A program made the translations under genes and the position numbers. This document shows, piece after piece, positions 63,453 to 64,000 of a stretch of 64,000 nucleotides of DNA. Below the pieces are notes generated by a model. That model was given only the letters and a program-made list of their open reading frames with translations, did no database searches and was not told where the DNA came from. Source of the stretch: Chloroflexia bacterium SDU3-3 (GTDB taxonomy: Bacteria; Chloroflexota; Chloroflexia; Chloroflexales; Roseiflexaceae); NCBI GenBank assembly GCA_009268125.1, contig WBOU01000014.1:62001-126000 (forward strand), given 5' to 3'. Positions within the stretch are counted from its first letter, which is position 1, and each line of letters starts with the position of its first letter.

Positions 63453-64000
63453 CTAGAAGAAAGTGGCGATGTCGCTGTAGATCTTCTCGATGGTGGTGGT
63501 GTCGTCGGGGTGGTAGCTCTTCGCGCCGGTGGCCTCGGCCAGCTGCGTGAGGATGCCCATATCGGCCCCCGCGCCAAAGCCGATAGTGAAGACCTTGATG
63601 CTGCGGCCCTCGGTGTCCTTGCGAAACTCCTGAAGCAGCGCCTCCAGCGAGCGCTGGCTCTGGGTGTCCTGCCCATCGGTCAGCACCACCACCGCGCGGA
63701 TGCGGTCGCCGGGCGGCTCGGCCTGGAGCGGGGTGTAGGCCTCGCCCACCGTGTCGTAGAGCCGCGTGTCGCCCTGGGCGAACAGGCCGCCGATGGTGTC
63801 GGCCAGTTGCTGGCGCTTCGGCCCCAGCGGCGAGATCGGGCTGACCACGGTGGCCTCGGTGCTGAAGGTGGTGAGGCCGAGGCCGTCCTCGTCGTCGAGC
63901 TGGGCCATGAAGGTCTTGAGCGCGGTCTTGGCCAGCTCCATGCGGTTTTCATCCTGCATGCTGCCCGAGGTGTCCAGGACGGCCATCACATCCACGCGCT
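63453..64000 (-). CDS. VWA (von Willebrand factor A) domain protein, 5' end cut by window edge
   Basis: At least 182 residues of a VWA domain. The MIDAS metal site is DTSGSM with the later Thr in TFSTEAT and Asp in LTDGQDTQ. GDTRLYDTVGEAYTPLQ and FTIGFGAGADMGILTQLAEATG are typical of Ca-activated chloride-channel-like (YfbK) bacterial VWA proteins. The frame is open to the right edge, so the N-terminal part, perhaps with a signal or membrane anchor, lies outside. It ends with a short tail after KIYSDIATFF. Confidence 0.9.
   Translation of the reverse strand, partial: RVDVMAVLDTSGSMQDENRMELAKTALKTFMAQLDDEDGLGLTTFSTEATVVSPISPLGPKRQQLADTIGGLFAQGDTRLYDTVGEAYTPLQAEPPGDRIRAVVVLTDGQDTQSQRSLEALLQEFRKDTEGRSIKVFTIGFGAGADMGILTQLAEATGAKSYHPDDTTTIEKIYSDIATFF

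Overview
The window is GC-rich, high-coding-density bacterial DNA with bacterial ribosome-binding sites, sigma70-like promoters and many GC-rich terminator hairpins. The gene set (secreted GH6 cellulase with a CBM2, M29 aminopeptidase, FhuF-like reductase, LacI-controlled arabinofuranosidase, large PKS/NRPS locus, intergenic ACCACCAAGACACCAAG-type repeats) fits a filamentous Chloroflexota bacterium. That assignment is an inference; a GC-rich actinomycete is the main alternative. No rRNA, tRNA, CRISPR array, transposase or integrase was recognised.

Layout. (1) 1-1941, minus strand: a secreted cellulase that runs off the left edge. (2) 1942-2951: a strikingly AT-rich non-coding stretch. (3) 2952-39918, plus strand: a hybrid PKS/NRPS locus. 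In order it holds a KS-AT-DH-KR-ACP module, a methyltransferase, a condensation domain fused to an FkbH-type N-terminal domain, a free carrier protein, E1-alpha, E1-beta and E2 subunits of a 2-oxoacid dehydrogenase-like complex, a protein with a degenerate FkbH region followed by PCP and thioester reductase, a CPBP protease, an MFS exporter, a small membrane protein, an FAD oxidoreductase-redoxin fusion, a 3717-residue C-A-T-C-A(Gly)-T-KS-AT-KR-ACP megasynthase and a KS-AT-ACP-methyltransferase. A 17-bp terminator hairpin closes the locus. (4) 40290-45029: a MacAB-like ABC exporter operon, probably for efflux or self-protection. (5) 45324-64000: a mosaic of small operons, namely a nucleotidyltransferase-like protein, a sulfotransferase, HlyIII, a DedA/TVP38 protein, a copper chaperone, GalM plus GH51 arabinofuranosidase with a divergent LacI regulator, a PAS-STAS protein, an M29 aminopeptidase, an ADP-ribosylglycohydrolase, a cytochrome P450, a CPA2 antiporter with a PII-like partner, a GNAT, an FhuF-like protein, a probably frameshifted small gene, and a VWA protein cut by the right edge.

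How the biosynthetic genes may work together. The 2-oxoacid dehydrogenase-like trio sits beside a free ACP with tight, partly overlapping gene junctions, which suggests that an acyl unit made by thiamine-diphosphate and lipoyl chemistry is loaded on the ACP. The next protein has the fold of a glyceryl-loading FkbH enzyme, but every catalytic HAD motif is lost; it carries a PCP and the only release-type (reductase) domain in the locus. No thioesterase is present. The two downstream megasynthases predict a glycine extended twice by malonate, with one ketone reduced and a methyl group added, which could self-release as a methoxy-dihydropyranone. The combination of PDH-like loading with a dead FkbH-PCP-R protein is the most unusual feature of the window.

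Several regulatory sites are well supported: a LacI-type operator candidate over the arabinofuranosidase promoter, a TTAGC-N4-GCTAA operator over the fhuF-like promoter, and a promoter-leader-terminator arrangement before the CPA2 antiporter. A dispersed intergenic repeat occurs three times and may encode a short conserved peptide.
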